DNA of 64,000 nucleotides from JAHRVQ01 sp963976815 (GTDB taxonomy: Bacteria > Pseudomonadota > Gammaproteobacteria > Pseudomonadales > Azotimanducaceae), in assembly GCA_963976815.1 (NCBI GenBank), contig CAXBLU010000009.1, positions 1 to 64,000 of the forward strand, given 5' to 3'. A program made the translations under genes and the position numbers. Below are positions 44,542-54,301 of this stretch, piece by piece. The notes beneath the pieces are model-generated. The model made no database searches and was not told where the DNA came from. It saw only the letters and a list, made by a program, of their open reading frames with translations. How positions within the stretch are numbered: the first letter of the stretch is position 1; each line of letters starts with the position of its first letter.

Positions 44542-45291
44542 ATGAACGCACCTGAACCACCCATTCGATCAAAGGTCGAAGATATCTCAGCCATTCTGCG
44601 GGATGAAATCCTTCGCGGCCAGTACCGCCCAGGGGAACGCTTGCCCTCGGAGCGGGACCTCGCCGTTCGGTTCGAAACCAGCCGTGGCGGTATTCGAGAA
44701 GGCTTAAAAAAACTCGAGCAGCTCGGTATCGCCACTATTACTCCAGGCGGAGTGAGAGTTGTCCCCATAGAAGATGCCAGCTTATCAGTACTCGGGCCAT
44801 TGGTTGACCTCCAGGAAAATCCAGACCCCGCCCTTGTTGGCCATTTGTTCGAAGTGCTTGGCGCTCTGATCTCGATGTCAGCCCGAACCGCCGTGCAGCG
44901 AGCCAGCACCGATGAACTTGAGCGAATGCAAAGCATTGTTCAGACCTTAGCTGACAACGTTCAAGATCCTGAACAACAACATCAAGGCTGGCGCGACCTT
45001 GCCACCCTGTTTGCCCAGGTAAACAATAATCTGGTTTTACGATTGATTTTGAATGGCCTCAAAACACAGTTAATTAACCGACTCGAAGCCCGACCCAAGG
45101 TTGAGCTTAATATCGACTATGACCAAGAACTGGAAACCTTAAAAAAATTGGCGCAGGGCCTCACGACACGCGACAGCCGCTGTGTCGCCAGCACCATCAA
45201 TGAACACTTCGATTCGATTAACGATCGTATCCAAAACGCATTATCACCTACTCCGATGACCAATTCCGCCGAGGGTCTTACTCATGAATAA
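44542..45291 (+). CDS. FadR-subfamily GntR transcriptional regulator
   Basis: A 249-residue DNA-binding protein. The GntR winged helix covers about residues 10-75 (LRDEILRGQYRPGERLPSERDLAVRFETSRGGIREGLKKLEQLGI), and the helical FCD ligand domain fills the rest. FCD proteins sense small organic acids, often with a metal ion. It is preceded by a five-unit operator array and overlaps the RND adaptor gene by eight bases, so it very likely autoregulates and controls the efflux genes. The neighbouring, divergent aceK suggests a link to carbon metabolism. Its inducer is unknown. Confidence 0.92.
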   Translation: MNAPEPPIRSKVEDISAILRDEILRGQYRPGERLPSERDLAVRFETSRGGIREGLKKLEQLGIATITPGGVRVVPIEDASLSVLGPLVDLQENPDPALVGHLFEVLGALISMSARTAVQRASTDELERMQSIVQTLADNVQDPEQQHQGWRDLATLFAQVNNNLVLRLILNGLKTQLINRLEARPKVELNIDYDQELETLKKLAQGLTTRDSRCVASTINEHFDSINDRIQNALSPTPMTNSAEGLTHE

Positions 45292-46438
45292 CGTCGCCAA
45301 AGGTCTGCTCACCGTTGCAGTTCTATTTGTTGCCATGCTGATGGCTTATGCGCTGTTGGCTACTGCTCCTACCGCTCAACAGGTTGAACCCGAGCTGGTT
45401 TCAACCGCCATTAGAGTACAAAGCATTAATATTGAAGACATCAGGCTTCAAGTCAGATCCCAGGGCACTGTGACCCCCAGGACCGAAAGCGCATTGATAC
45501 CCGAGGTCTCCGGACGGGTCGAATGGATATCACCAAACCTGGTGCCCGGCGGTTTTTTTGAAGCGAATGCCGTTTTGCTTCGATTAGATTCACGGGATCT
45601 CAAAGCGAGTGTAGAACGAAGTCGTGCGGCACTTGCGCGGACCGAGGCAGAAGCAGAGCACAGCCGATTTGAAATGGAACGTCAGCAAAAACTCGTCAAA
45701 GATAACCTGACTAGCCAGGCCTCTTTAGAAAGTGCAATCCGTGCAAAACGCGTCTCGGAAGCGGCCGTAACGGAAGCCCGGGTAACACTACAACAGGCAG
45801 AACGGGATTTATTACGAACAGAATTGCGGGCACCCTACGAGGGACTCGTCCGAACTAAGAACGTCGATGTTGGTCAATTTATTAGCCGCGGTAATGCCGT
45901 CGGCTCCATTTATGCAGCGGATTCCGTCGAAGTTCGCGTTCCCCTCGCGGACAACCAGTTAGCATTTCTCGATCTGCCATTAGGCGTGCGCGGAGAACTA
46001 CCTATCGAGAACCAGGCAAACGTTACATTGTCCACCCACTACGGCGGTCAATATTACGAGTGGATTGGCAAATTGGTCCGTACGGAAGCTGAGATTGATA
46101 CACGCACACGCATGGTCAACGCCGTCGTGAGAGTCGAGGAAGACAAAGAAAACGGCAAGCCCAGCCTTCCGGTTGGTCTTTTCGTTAACGCATCAATAGA
46201 GGGGCGATTAGCCAATAACGTAGTTGTATTGCCCCGCGCCGCACTGCGCAATCAAAATCAAGTCCTTATTGTTGATGATCAGAGCCGTCTCAGATATCGC
46301 GATGTCGAACTACTTCGCTTTGAAAAGGACAGCGTGATTATTAGCGGAGGTCTAAAGCAAGGTGACACAGTCAACCTTTCTCCCATACAAACCGTGATAG
46401 ACGGCATGCGCGTGAAGCCCATGCCAAGCCAGGGCTAG
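45284..46438 (+). CDS. RND efflux periplasmic adaptor
   Basis: A 384-residue membrane-fusion protein. It has an N-terminal membrane helix (about 8-26), a lipoyl half motif (VSGRVEWISPNLVPGGFFE), an alpha-hairpin (SRAALARTEAEAEHSRFEMERQQKLV ... QQAERDLLRTELRAPYEG) and beta-barrel domains. It joins the permease encoded next to an outer-membrane channel. The ATG lies inside the last codons of the FadR-like gene (8-base overlap), which indicates coupled translation. Confidence 0.93.
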   Translation: MNNVAKGLLTVAVLFVAMLMAYALLATAPTAQQVEPELVSTAIRVQSINIEDIRLQVRSQGTVTPRTESALIPEVSGRVEWISPNLVPGGFFEANAVLLRLDSRDLKASVERSRAALARTEAEAEHSRFEMERQQKLVKDNLTSQASLESAIRAKRVSEAAVTEARVTLQQAERDLLRTELRAPYEGLVRTKNVDVGQFISRGNAVGSIYAADSVEVRVPLADNQLAFLDLPLGVRGELPIENQANVTLSTHYGGQYYEWIGKLVRTEAEIDTRTRMVNAVVRVEEDKENGKPSLPVGLFVNASIEGRLANNVVVLPRAALRNQNQVLIVDDQSRLRYRDVELLRFEKDSVIISGGLKQGDTVNLSPIQTVIDGMRVKPMPSQG

Positions 46439-46447
46439 GAGCGCAGT

Positions 46448-49400
46448 ATGGAACGGATTATTGCCTGGTTTGTCGACAACCCTGTTGCCGCAAACCTTAT
46501 GATGTTTATTTTCTTGGTTGGCGGCGCTATCAGTCTTGGCACTATGCACCGAGAAGAATTTCCCAGTATTGAGCCTGGTGTGGTACAGGTAACCGTACCC
46601 TATCTCGGTGCAGCTCCAGAGGAAGTGGAGCAAGCAGTTTGTATCCGTATAGAAGAGTCCGTTGAAGGTGTTCAAGGGATCGACCGCATTCAATCCTTCG
46701 CAAATGAGGGTGCCTGTACCGTCATCATGGAACTCAAATCCAGTGCCGATGATGGCAAAGTATTAAATGAGATTAAGAGTAAGGTGGATGGAATCTCAAC
46801 CTTCCCAACCGAAACCGAGAAACCCATCATTTCCGCTTTGGCCTTTAACGGCCAGACTATTTTGGTTGCACTTTCAGGTAAGACCGATGAAACCACTCTA
46901 AAGACAAACGCCGACAAGATCAGAGATGATATTTCCGCATTAGATGGCATTTCTCAGGTGCGAGTGAACTACGCTCGAGACTATGAAATTTCTATTGAGG
47001 TGAGTGAAAACACCCTGCGTCAGTACAACCTGACCTTATCGTCCGTTGCAAATTCCATTCGGTCCGCGAGCCTTGACCTCCCAGGTGGTTCAATCAAAAC
47101 CGAAGGTGGTGAGATTCTGCTTAGAAGCAAGGGGCAGGCTTATCGCGGTGATGAGTTTCGAGATATTGTGGTCTTAACTCGCCCCGACGGTAGCAATATC
47201 ACCCTGGACGAGGTCGCGACAATTAATGACGGTTTCGAAGAGGGGTACGGCAGCGCCACCTTTAATCGAGACCCTGCCATGATGATTACGGTTTATCGGG
47301 TCGGTGACGAAGATACGATTACCTCAGCGGAAGCAGTCAAACAATATATTGAAAGAATTCGACCCACCCTACCTGAAGGGCTGGAACTGACTGTCTGGAT
47401 TGATGAGTCCCAGGCATTGAACCGACGCATCGAAGCCCTGACAAAAAATGCCTACGCTGGCCTGGCATTGGTATTACTGATTCTAACTTTGTTCCTTCGC
47501 TTTAAGGTTGCCATGTGGGTAGCGGCAGGTATTCCAATTGCGGTACTGGGTGCGCTCTGGGCATTTCCCCTATTCGGAATTAACATATCGTCGCTTACGG
47601 TCCTCGCCTTTATTTTGGTGTTAGGAATTGTCGTAGATGATGCCATTGTGGTTGGAGAACGAGTCTTTAGCCACGAAACTACTGATCGAAATCATCGCGA
47701 AGCAGCGATCAATGGCACCTTTGAAGTCAGTGTACCCGTCATATTCGGCGTACTGACCACGGTAGCCGCGTTCCTACCGATCCTGCTTATGGGCAGTAGA
47801 ATGGGTGAGTTTTTCTCTGTTATTGGTTGGGTTGTCGTAATCTGCCTGGCGTTTAGTATTCTTGAATCACAACTTATCTTACCGGCTCACCTGGCCCACA
47901 GAAAAACAGAAAACTACTTATTGTCGAACAGCCAATTTGTTAAAAAGTGGATCAGATTTCAAAGCTTCTTTGCTGATGGTCTGACTAATTTTGCAAAAAA
48001 TGTTTATCAGCCCACGCTAATCAAAACACTTGAGTGGCGTTGGGTGACATGGGCCGTGGCTACTTCTGTGCTGATTCTTGCCATAGCACTCATCGCAAGC
48101 GGCAGGGTCATTTTTCAGTTTTTCCCTGCGGTAGACGGTGACCGAATCTATGCAACATTGACAATGCCCGAAGGCATTAACGTCGAAGTCACCCAGGCCG
48201 GAGCTAAACAAATAGAAAATGCAGCGCGGGAACTCGGTCGCCAACTAGATGGCGAGCTTGGATTCGAAGGTGGGCATAGTGCATTCAAAAATATTCTTGC
48301 ATCAATCGGATCAAATGCAGCCCGTAGTAGTGGTCCCCCTAGCCGCGGCGCCGGGGGCAGTCATCTAGCCGAGGTAGTGTTGGAGCTGGTTCCCATCGAG
48401 CAACGAAATGGCATGACGGCAACCCAGATCTCCGACCGCTGGAGAGAAAAAGTTGGCGCTATCCCCGACGCCGTCGAACTTCAATTTAACGCCAGTTCTT
48501 TTAGTGCCGGTCAGCCTCTGTTGATCAAGTTAAAAGGCCGAGACGTTGAGGAACTACGTTTGGCAGCCGCAAGCCTTCGTGAAGAATTGGCCCGTTATCC
48601 AGGCGTGCTTGATCTATCGGATTCCTTCCGCGCTGGTAAACAGGAAGTAAAACTAGATATTCGAGAGAGTGCTAAGCCACTTGGCATTTCACTGAATGAC
48701 CTTGCTCGACAGGTTCGACAGGCATTTTATGGTGAAGAAGCTCAACGTATACAACGGGACTCAGACGACGTTCGGGTCATGGTTCGATACCCTGAAGCAG
48801 AACGCCACTCCCTCGGCAATCTAGAAGAAATGCGAATCAGAACAAACGACGGTATCGAAGTACCGTTTATGTCCGTTGCAGATATTACCTACGGCAATGG
48901 CTACTCTTCCATCGAGCGACAGGACCGGCAACGAGTCGTAGAGGTTGTCGGTGACATCAATCGCAGCATTGTTACGCCGGAAGAAGTGATGAGTGCGGTC
49001 CAGAAGTCTATTTGTAGAACCGGTTCCAGTTTCAACAATAAAGAGAACCCCTGCCAAAATGCAGAGCACCCGGGGGTTTCCTACTCACTCGGCGGCGAGC
49101 AAGAACAACGGTCCGAGGCAACTGCAAGTATGGCAAGAACCGTCCCATTATCCCTGCTGATTATCTTTGCGCTACTCGCAATCCCGCTAAAGAGCTACAT
49201 GCAACCGCTAGTGATTATGAGTGTGATCCCATTTGGCGCAGTGGGCGCTATTGTCGGACACTTCCTAATGGGCTGGAATCTTATTTTCTTCTCCTTACTC
49301 GGCATCATTGCCCTCTCGGGAGTTGTGGTAAATGCTTCCCTTGTGATGGTGGACTACATCAACCGGCAGAGGCGGCTCGGCATTTCCACCTTTGAATCCG

Positions 49401-49708
49401 TCACAACAGCGGGGGTCGCACGATTCCGCCCGATCATTTTGACCTCCGTAACGACCTTTGTGGGTCTTGTACCGCTAATGTCGAATCAGGACCCAGAAAC
49501 CTTTATGTTTATTCCAATGGCCATCTCCCTGGCATTTGGGGTTTTGTTTGCAACCGTTATTACACTGTTTTTAGTCCCGAGCTTATATTTGATGCTTGAA
49601 GACTGGCTGCATTTTTGGGGACTAGATAGCTCAATTGATCCGGCGTTACTCACCCAGAACGATGAAGATTCCGGAATTCCAGTCCTCAAGTCCGGTGAGG
49701 TTAGCTGA
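46448..49708 (+). CDS. RND efflux permease (HAE1 family)
   Basis: A 1086-residue inner-membrane proton-coupled pump. It has two six-helix repeats with periplasmic porter loops, the TM4 acidic region LVLGIVVDDAIVVGERVF, and a terminal repeat with GVVVNASLVMVDYINRQRR. The ribosome site GGAG precedes the ATG, nine bases after the adaptor stop. Its stop overlaps the stop of a convergent alpha/beta-hydrolase gene by eight bases. No outer-membrane component is present locally. Control by a FadR-type regulator is unusual for such pumps and hints at export of an organic acid or lipid-like metabolite. Confidence 0.94.
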   Translation: MERIIAWFVDNPVAANLMMFIFLVGGAISLGTMHREEFPSIEPGVVQVTVPYLGAAPEEVEQAVCIRIEESVEGVQGIDRIQSFANEGACTVIMELKSSADDGKVLNEIKSKVDGISTFPTETEKPIISALAFNGQTILVALSGKTDETTLKTNADKIRDDISALDGISQVRVNYARDYEISIEVSENTLRQYNLTLSSVANSIRSASLDLPGGSIKTEGGEILLRSKGQAYRGDEFRDIVVLTRPDGSNITLDEVATINDGFEEGYGSATFNRDPAMMITVYRVGDEDTITSAEAVKQYIERIRPTLPEGLELTVWIDESQALNRRIEALTKNAYAGLALVLLILTLFLRFKVAMWVAAGIPIAVLGALWAFPLFGINISSLTVLAFILVLGIVVDDAIVVGERVFSHETTDRNHREAAINGTFEVSVPVIFGVLTTVAAFLPILLMGSRMGEFFSVIGWVVVICLAFSILESQLILPAHLAHRKTENYLLSNSQFVKKWIRFQSFFADGLTNFAKNVYQPTLIKTLEWRWVTWAVATSVLILAIALIASGRVIFQFFPAVDGDRIYATLTMPEGINVEVTQAGAKQIENAARELGRQLDGELGFEGGHSAFKNILASIGSNAARSSGPPSRGAGGSHLAEVVLELVPIEQRNGMTATQISDRWREKVGAIPDAVELQFNASSFSAGQPLLIKLKGRDVEELRLAAASLREELARYPGVLDLSDSFRAGKQEVKLDIRESAKPLGISLNDLARQVRQAFYGEEAQRIQRDSDDVRVMVRYPEAERHSLGNLEEMRIRTNDGIEVPFMSVADITYGNGYSSIERQDRQRVVEVVGDINRSIVTPEEVMSAVQKSICRTGSSFNNKENPCQNAEHPGVSYSLGGEQEQRSEATASMARTVPLSLLIIFALLAIPLKSYMQPLVIMSVIPFGAVGAIVGHFLMGWNLIFFSLLGIIALSGVVVNASLVMVDYINRQRRLGISTFESVTTAGVARFRPIILTSVTTFVGLVPLMSNQDPETFMFIPMAISLAFGVLFATVITLFLVPSLYLMLEDWLHFWGLDSSIDPALLTQNDEDSGIPVLKSGEVS

Positions 49709-50585
49709 TAAAATTGACTAAGGTATCTTGCACCAGGCCAGGTTGATCGTAATGCAACATATGCCCAGCACCGGCAATCGTGACCTGCTGGGCATCGCCA
49801 AATAAACTCACCCGGCGAGCCAATTCCTCGCTATAGAACACAGGGTCATTGAGCTGTGGCCGCATGTCCGTCCAGTAGCGCAAGCTATGCTCTCCGGTTA
49901 CCACTAGCACCGGACACTTGATAAGGGCAAACAAGTCCTCGGACTCCGATTGGGAAAACGTATGCCAGATCATGTTGACCGCACTTTCCCAACGCCAACG
50001 GATACCGCCGTCAGGATGAGGTTCCGTACCCTGCTCGACAACCATTTGCGCTAATGCAGCCGACATCTTTGGGTTGTTTCTACGCAATCGAGTCACGGCA
50101 TCGGCGATATCAGAAATCTGTCTCCGTTCGCCCGTGATGCCCATCACCAGTTCAACCCCTTCTCGGAATCGCTCAACAAGTTGCAATGGGTCAGTTTGTT
50201 GTCCTGGGGGGCCTAGCCCATCTAGCAACACCAGTTTACTCACAAGATCAGGGAAGCTGGCGGCAAATCGCAGCACAATGTGGCCACCCAGGCTATGCCC
50301 GACTACCGTTGCCCGTTCAATTTTCAAGTGATTAAACAGCGCCTTTAGGTCCGCAACAAATTGCACCATTGTATAGGTGCTGGTTTTTTCACTATGACCA
50401 TGACCACGAAGGTCCGGCGCGATCACATAGTATTGCTCAGCCAAACGCTCCATAACCTCAAATAGACCCAGTGCGTGGTCACGCATACCATGGACCATCA
50501 CAAGAGGTGGCGACGCGGGATCTCCGAGTGCGACACCTGATAACAACGCATTTGCGCCAGAAAAACTAAATCGATTCAAATTCAT
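49701..50585 (-). CDS. Alpha/beta hydrolase
   Basis: About 294 residues with an alpha/beta-hydrolase fold. Visible catalytic features are the oxyanion HGMRDH, the nucleophile elbow GHSLGG and the terminal His in GAGHMLHYDQPG. The start is either the ATG at 50585 or the TTG at 50600. Substrate is unknown; homologues include esterases and epoxide-hydrolase-like enzymes. It is convergent with the RND permease and divergent from the SYLF gene. Confidence 0.9.
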   Translation of the reverse strand: MNLNRFSFSGANALLSGVALGDPASPPLVMVHGMRDHALGLFEVMERLAEQYYVIAPDLRGHGHSEKTSTYTMVQFVADLKALFNHLKIERATVVGHSLGGHIVLRFAASFPDLVSKLVLLDGLGPPGQQTDPLQLVERFREGVELVMGITGERRQISDIADAVTRLRRNNPKMSAALAQMVVEQGTEPHPDGGIRWRWESAVNMIWHTFSQSESEDLFALIKCPVLVVTGEHSLRYWTDMRPQLNDPVFYSEELARRVSLFGDAQQVTIAGAGHMLHYDQPGLVQDTLVNFIS

Positions 50586-50605
50586 TTCCTGTTTCTTCAA
50601 TTAAA

Positions 50606-50636
50606 GAGCGCTCAAAAAAGCGTTTTAAAGCGCTTT
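50606..50636. promoter_or_regulatory. Paired palindromes upstream of the hydrolase
   Basis: GAGCGCTC (50606-50613) and AAAGCGCTTT (50627-50636) are perfect palindromes in a short AT-rich block just before the hydrolase start. The shared AGCGCT core suggests two binding sites for one protein, about two helical turns apart. They could instead form mRNA hairpins near the hydrolase ribosome site. Confidence 0.4.
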
Positions 50637-50774
50637 CAAAAGTGTCAAATATAAGAATTTGTCGAAAGCATGCTCTATGGAAGTACCGCGACGGACTGCA
50701 CAACATATCGTACGGCAACTGCGTTATTATAATCAGACACGCGTGGCATTATGCCAGCTAGAATTGAGGTCAAA

Positions 50775-51338
50775 ATGAAACATTCCGTCGTGCTATCCAT
50801 GCTTATTGCAACGCTCACGCTGATGCCTACCTACGCCAGTGCCGACAGCGCCGAGAATAAACGACAAAAAATATTGGATATGCGTACAGAAGTTCTGGAA
50901 CGACTATACCTCGAGAAGCCATCCACAAAATCAGAAATAAAGAACGCTGAAGGCTATGCCGTTTTTACCAATATCGGCATCAATCTTGTCCTTTTTTCCG
51001 CCGGCGGCGGACAGGGTGTTGTCCACGATAATCACTCAGGTGAAAACACCTACATGTACATGGGTTCCGCCGGGGTAGGCATAGGCCTGGGCGTCAAAGA
51101 CTTCCGCGGGGTATTTGTATTCCATAATCGAGATGCCATGAAAACCTTTATAGAATATGGCTGGGATTTTTCTGGCCAGGCTGATGCCGCGGCAAAATCT
51201 GGAGACAAGGGCGACGAACGCAGCCTTTCTGCGACCGTGGTTAACGGCGTTTCACTTTATCAACTCACCGAGAACGGACTCGCCCTCCAGGCAACGCTGC
51301 AGGGCACAAAATATTGGAAAGCCAAAAAGCTCAACTAA
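50775..51338 (+). CDS. SYLF-domain (YSC84-like) lipid-binding protein, exported
   Basis: About 187 residues with a signal peptide (MKHSVVLSMLIATLTLMPTYASA) and a SYLF domain (AEGYAVFTNIGINLVLFSAGGGQGVV ... GVGIGLGVKDFRGVFVF). SYLF proteins bind phosphoinositides or other lipids in eukaryotes; bacterial forms are periplasmic or outer-membrane-associated with unknown roles. The ATG at 50775 is chosen because the signal peptide begins there, eight codons after an earlier in-frame start. A strong hairpin follows the gene. Confidence 0.88.
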   Translation: MKHSVVLSMLIATLTLMPTYASADSAENKRQKILDMRTEVLERLYLEKPSTKSEIKNAEGYAVFTNIGINLVLFSAGGGQGVVHDNHSGENTYMYMGSAGVGIGLGVKDFRGVFVFHNRDAMKTFIEYGWDFSGQADAAAKSGDKGDERSLSATVVNGVSLYQLTENGLALQATLQGTKYWKAKKLN

Positions 51339-51347
51339 AGCTCAACT
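51329..51347. repeat. Short direct repeat GCTCAACT at the SYLF gene end
   Basis: Two copies (51329-51336 and 51340-51347) span the last codons and stop of the SYLF gene. They precede the terminator hairpin and are probably a small slippage duplication. Confidence 0.5.
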
Positions 51348-51362
51348 GGCACGTTTTACCCT

Positions 51363-51389
51363 CGGTTGAACCCACCATGGGTTCAACTG
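51363..51389 (+). terminator. Strong hairpin after the SYLF gene
   Basis: A 12-bp stem (C, G-U wobble, then GTTGAACCCA pairing with TGGGTTCAAC) closes a three-base CCA loop. It starts 24 bases after the SYLF stop. The T-run after it is poor (CATCTTAT), so it may be a weak intrinsic terminator or an RNA-stabilising stem. Confidence 0.6.
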
Positions 51390-51461
51390 AACCCATCTTA
51401 TACACTACACTAGCCCTATTTCGACCGACAAACTCTCACTGACCTAAGAAGGCCAACGTCC

Positions 51462-54209
51462 ATGAAAACCTCCATCTTGCAAAGGCTTTGGCTACTTAGT
51501 TTTTGCCTGGTTTCACATTCAGCCCTTGCAGCGAGTGATCCCTTTGACCTAAATGTTGATATTCCCCATGAGGTCTTTAAGCTCAAAAACGGCCTCACCC
51601 TCATTGTCCACGAGGACCATAAAGCACCCATCGTGGCCGTTAACGTCTGGTACCACGTCGGATCTAAAGACGAGGTACGAGGCAAAACCGGTTTTGCGCA
51701 TCTTTTTGAACATCTGATGTTTAACGGTAGTGAAAATTTTGATGATGATTACTTTCAAGCCACCGAACACCTAGGCGCCACTACCCTTAATGGGACCACA
51801 AATAAAGATCGAACCAACTATTTTCAAAACGTCCCAAAAAATGCCCTGGACAGCATCCTTTGGCTAGAGTCAGATCGAATGGGTAACCTCCTCGGCGCCA
51901 TTACCCAGGATAAGCTTGATGAACAGCGAGACGTGGTCAAAAACGAAAAGCGTCAGGGTGAAAATGCGCCCTATGGTCATGCTGCAGAAATTCAATACAG
52001 CAGCATCTATCCCTATGAACATCCCTACTCCTGGACCACTATCGGTTCAATGGATGACCTTGAGGCGGCAACCGTCGAAGACGTACATGAATGGTTTAAG
52101 CAGTATTACGGCGCCAATAATACTGTCCTGGTTGTTGCCGGTGATATCGATACCATGCAAGTTAAAGCAAGAGTAGAACACTATTTCGGCTCGATCGAAT
52201 CGGGCCCACCCCTGACAAAGCACCAGCAATGGGTCAACAAGCTGACCGGCACCCAGAAAGAAATCAGCTACGATCGTGTTTCCGAGACCATGTTGCTGAA
52301 GTCGTGGAATATTGAAGGTAACAGTACCCTCGACACAACCTACCTCGATTTAGTTGCCTCGGTGATGAGCAGCGGCAAGAGTTCCAGATTGTACAAGCGA
52401 CTCGTTTACGATGAGCAGCTTGTATCATCGGTCAGCGCCTACACCTCGGCTGGCGAAATTGCGGGGACCTTTGAAATAACAGCAACAATTAATCCCGGTG
52501 TCGCTGAAGCAAAGGTCGATCAGATTATCACCGAGGAATTAAACCGGTTCCTCGAAAAAGGCCCCACTCGAAAAGAGCTAGAGCGGGTCAAAATACAAAC
52601 CATTAGCGGGTTTGTTCGTGGCATGGAATCCATCGGTGGGTTTGGTGGTAAGTCAGACATCCTTGCCTCCAACTATATTTATACCGGAGATCCTGCCCAC
52701 TATAAAATGGAACTTGACTGGATCAAGAATGCGACCCGCAATCAACTTCGAGACACAGCCAAAAAATGGTTATCCGACGGACTGTATCAGTTAGAGATTA
52801 GACCTTTCCCGAAATTATCGACCCAGGTAACAAACGTCGACCGTAGCGCCATCCCAGAACCTGGAAAAGCACCCGATGTCAGTTTTGAACCTTATCAGCG
52901 AGCCACTCTGAGTAACGGCATGAACGTCATCGTCGCACAACGTTCCGCTGTGCCTGTTGTGCAGATGATGTTATCGATCGACGCAGGCTATGCTTCGGAT
53001 CAGTTCACATCACCTGGACTGGCACGCCTGGCCATGAACATGCTGGATGAAGGTACTGAAAACAGGACGTCGCTTGAAATAAACGAGCAGCTCAGCATGT
53101 TAGGTGCAGGTCTCAGTGCCGGCTCTAACCTCGACACATCAATTGTTAGCCTGACGTCGTTGACCACTACCCTGGAGGATTCTTTAGATATCTTCGCTGA
53201 TGTGATCTTGAATCCAGCCTTCCCGGAAAAGGAGATGGATCGACTCAAAACACAGCAGATAAACGCCATCAAACGAGAGCAGGTCTCACCACAAAGCATG
53301 GCACTCAGAGTCTTTCCCCGCCTGGTTTACGGTGCAGGGCATGCCTACAGCAATCCATTTTCCGGCTCGGGTACAATCGAGACCGTTGAAAATATTAAGG
53401 TCACAGATCTACAACGGTTTCATGACACCTGGTTTAAACCCAACAATTCGACGCTAATTGTCGTGGGTGATACCTCGTTGGACTCGATTCAACCCATGTT
53501 AGAAAAACGCTTTGCCGCTTGGAAACAAGGTGAGGTGCCAAGCAAGAATATCTCCGTCGTCAAGCGAGCCGAAAAACCCACGATATACCTGATAGACAGA
53601 CCAGAGTCTGTGCAATCGGTCATCATTGGCGGCCATGTGACAACACCAAAGTCTAATCCAATTGAGATTCCCACGATCTTGATGAATGAAGTTCTAGGTG
53701 GCGCTTCAACTTCACGGGTCAATATGAACCTTCGAGAAGACAAGGGTTGGTCCTACGGTGCTGGAACAGGCATCGTCAACGCCAGAGGGCAGCGATTCTT
53801 CTACGGAATTGCCAACGTGCAGTCGGATAAAACCGCAGAGTCGTTGTCTGAAATGATGAAAGAACTCACCGCTTATAAAACCGACCGGCCGATCACCACG
53901 GAAGAGTTAGCTAAAGCCAAGCGAAACAATACCCTATCCCTACCCGGTCAATGGGAAACCGGCGGTGCTGTTTTAGGCTCTCTGTCCCAAATAGTGCAGT
54001 ACGATCTAGCTGAAAACTATTACGACACCTATGCCGATACGATTCGCAGCGTAACCGAGGAGGATGTCACCGCCGCGGCAGCAAAGGTGGTTCACCCTGG
54101 CAGTCTTGTCTGGGTCGTTGTAGGAGATAAAAAGACCGTAGCGGAAAAATTAGATGGACTGGGATATGGCAAAGCAATCTTAATTGATAGCGAAGGCAAT
54201 CGGCTTTAG
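51462..54209 (+). CDS. M16-family zinc metallopeptidase, two-domain
   Basis: A 915-residue exported peptidase. It starts with a signal peptide (about 24 residues ending SALAA) and has the inverted zinc motif HLFEH at residues about 84-88 plus the downstream Glu expected near residue 160. The N-terminal half is the active subdomain. The C-terminal half (from about residue 475, YQRATLSNGMNVIVAQRSAVPVV) repeats the fold without HxxEH and is the non-catalytic partner, so both halves of the usual heterodimer are fused in one chain. It probably degrades peptides in the periplasm. A perfect UUCG hairpin follows the gene. Confidence 0.93.
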   Translation: MKTSILQRLWLLSFCLVSHSALAASDPFDLNVDIPHEVFKLKNGLTLIVHEDHKAPIVAVNVWYHVGSKDEVRGKTGFAHLFEHLMFNGSENFDDDYFQATEHLGATTLNGTTNKDRTNYFQNVPKNALDSILWLESDRMGNLLGAITQDKLDEQRDVVKNEKRQGENAPYGHAAEIQYSSIYPYEHPYSWTTIGSMDDLEAATVEDVHEWFKQYYGANNTVLVVAGDIDTMQVKARVEHYFGSIESGPPLTKHQQWVNKLTGTQKEISYDRVSETMLLKSWNIEGNSTLDTTYLDLVASVMSSGKSSRLYKRLVYDEQLVSSVSAYTSAGEIAGTFEITATINPGVAEAKVDQIITEELNRFLEKGPTRKELERVKIQTISGFVRGMESIGGFGGKSDILASNYIYTGDPAHYKMELDWIKNATRNQLRDTAKKWLSDGLYQLEIRPFPKLSTQVTNVDRSAIPEPGKAPDVSFEPYQRATLSNGMNVIVAQRSAVPVVQMMLSIDAGYASDQFTSPGLARLAMNMLDEGTENRTSLEINEQLSMLGAGLSAGSNLDTSIVSLTSLTTTLEDSLDIFADVILNPAFPEKEMDRLKTQQINAIKREQVSPQSMALRVFPRLVYGAGHAYSNPFSGSGTIETVENIKVTDLQRFHDTWFKPNNSTLIVVGDTSLDSIQPMLEKRFAAWKQGEVPSKNISVVKRAEKPTIYLIDRPESVQSVIIGGHVTTPKSNPIEIPTILMNEVLGGASTSRVNMNLREDKGWSYGAGTGIVNARGQRFFYGIANVQSDKTAESLSEMMKELTAYKTDRPITTEELAKAKRNNTLSLPGQWETGGAVLGSLSQIVQYDLAENYYDTYADTIRSVTEEDVTAAAAKVVHPGSLVWVVVGDKKTVAEKLDGLGYGKAILIDSEGNRL

Positions 54210-54245
54210 AGCCTGGCAGCGCTGTTAACCCACTCGCTAGATCAG

Positions 54246-54265
54246 GCGGGAGCTTCGGCTCCCGC
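54246..54265. terminator. UUCG-loop hairpin between convergent genes
   Basis: An 8-bp perfect stem GCGGGAGC/GCTCCCGC closes the extra-stable tetraloop TTCG. It lies in the 69-base gap between the M16 gene (rightward) and the DUF4097 gene (leftward) and can fold on either transcript. There is no T-run, so it may act as a bidirectional terminator or RNA end protector. Confidence 0.65.
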
Positions 54266-54272
54266 TAACCTA

Positions 54273-54301
54273 GTGACATTACTTGTTAAGCGTAATGTCA
54301 C
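54273..54301. repeat. 10-bp perfect inverted repeat over the DUF4097 stop codon
   Basis: GTGACATTAC (54273-54282) and GTAATGTCAC (54292-54301) form a perfect stem with a nine-base loop. It includes the last codons and the stop of the DUF4097 gene, immediately beside the UUCG hairpin. It may help terminate leftward transcription or protect the mRNA end. Confidence 0.6.
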
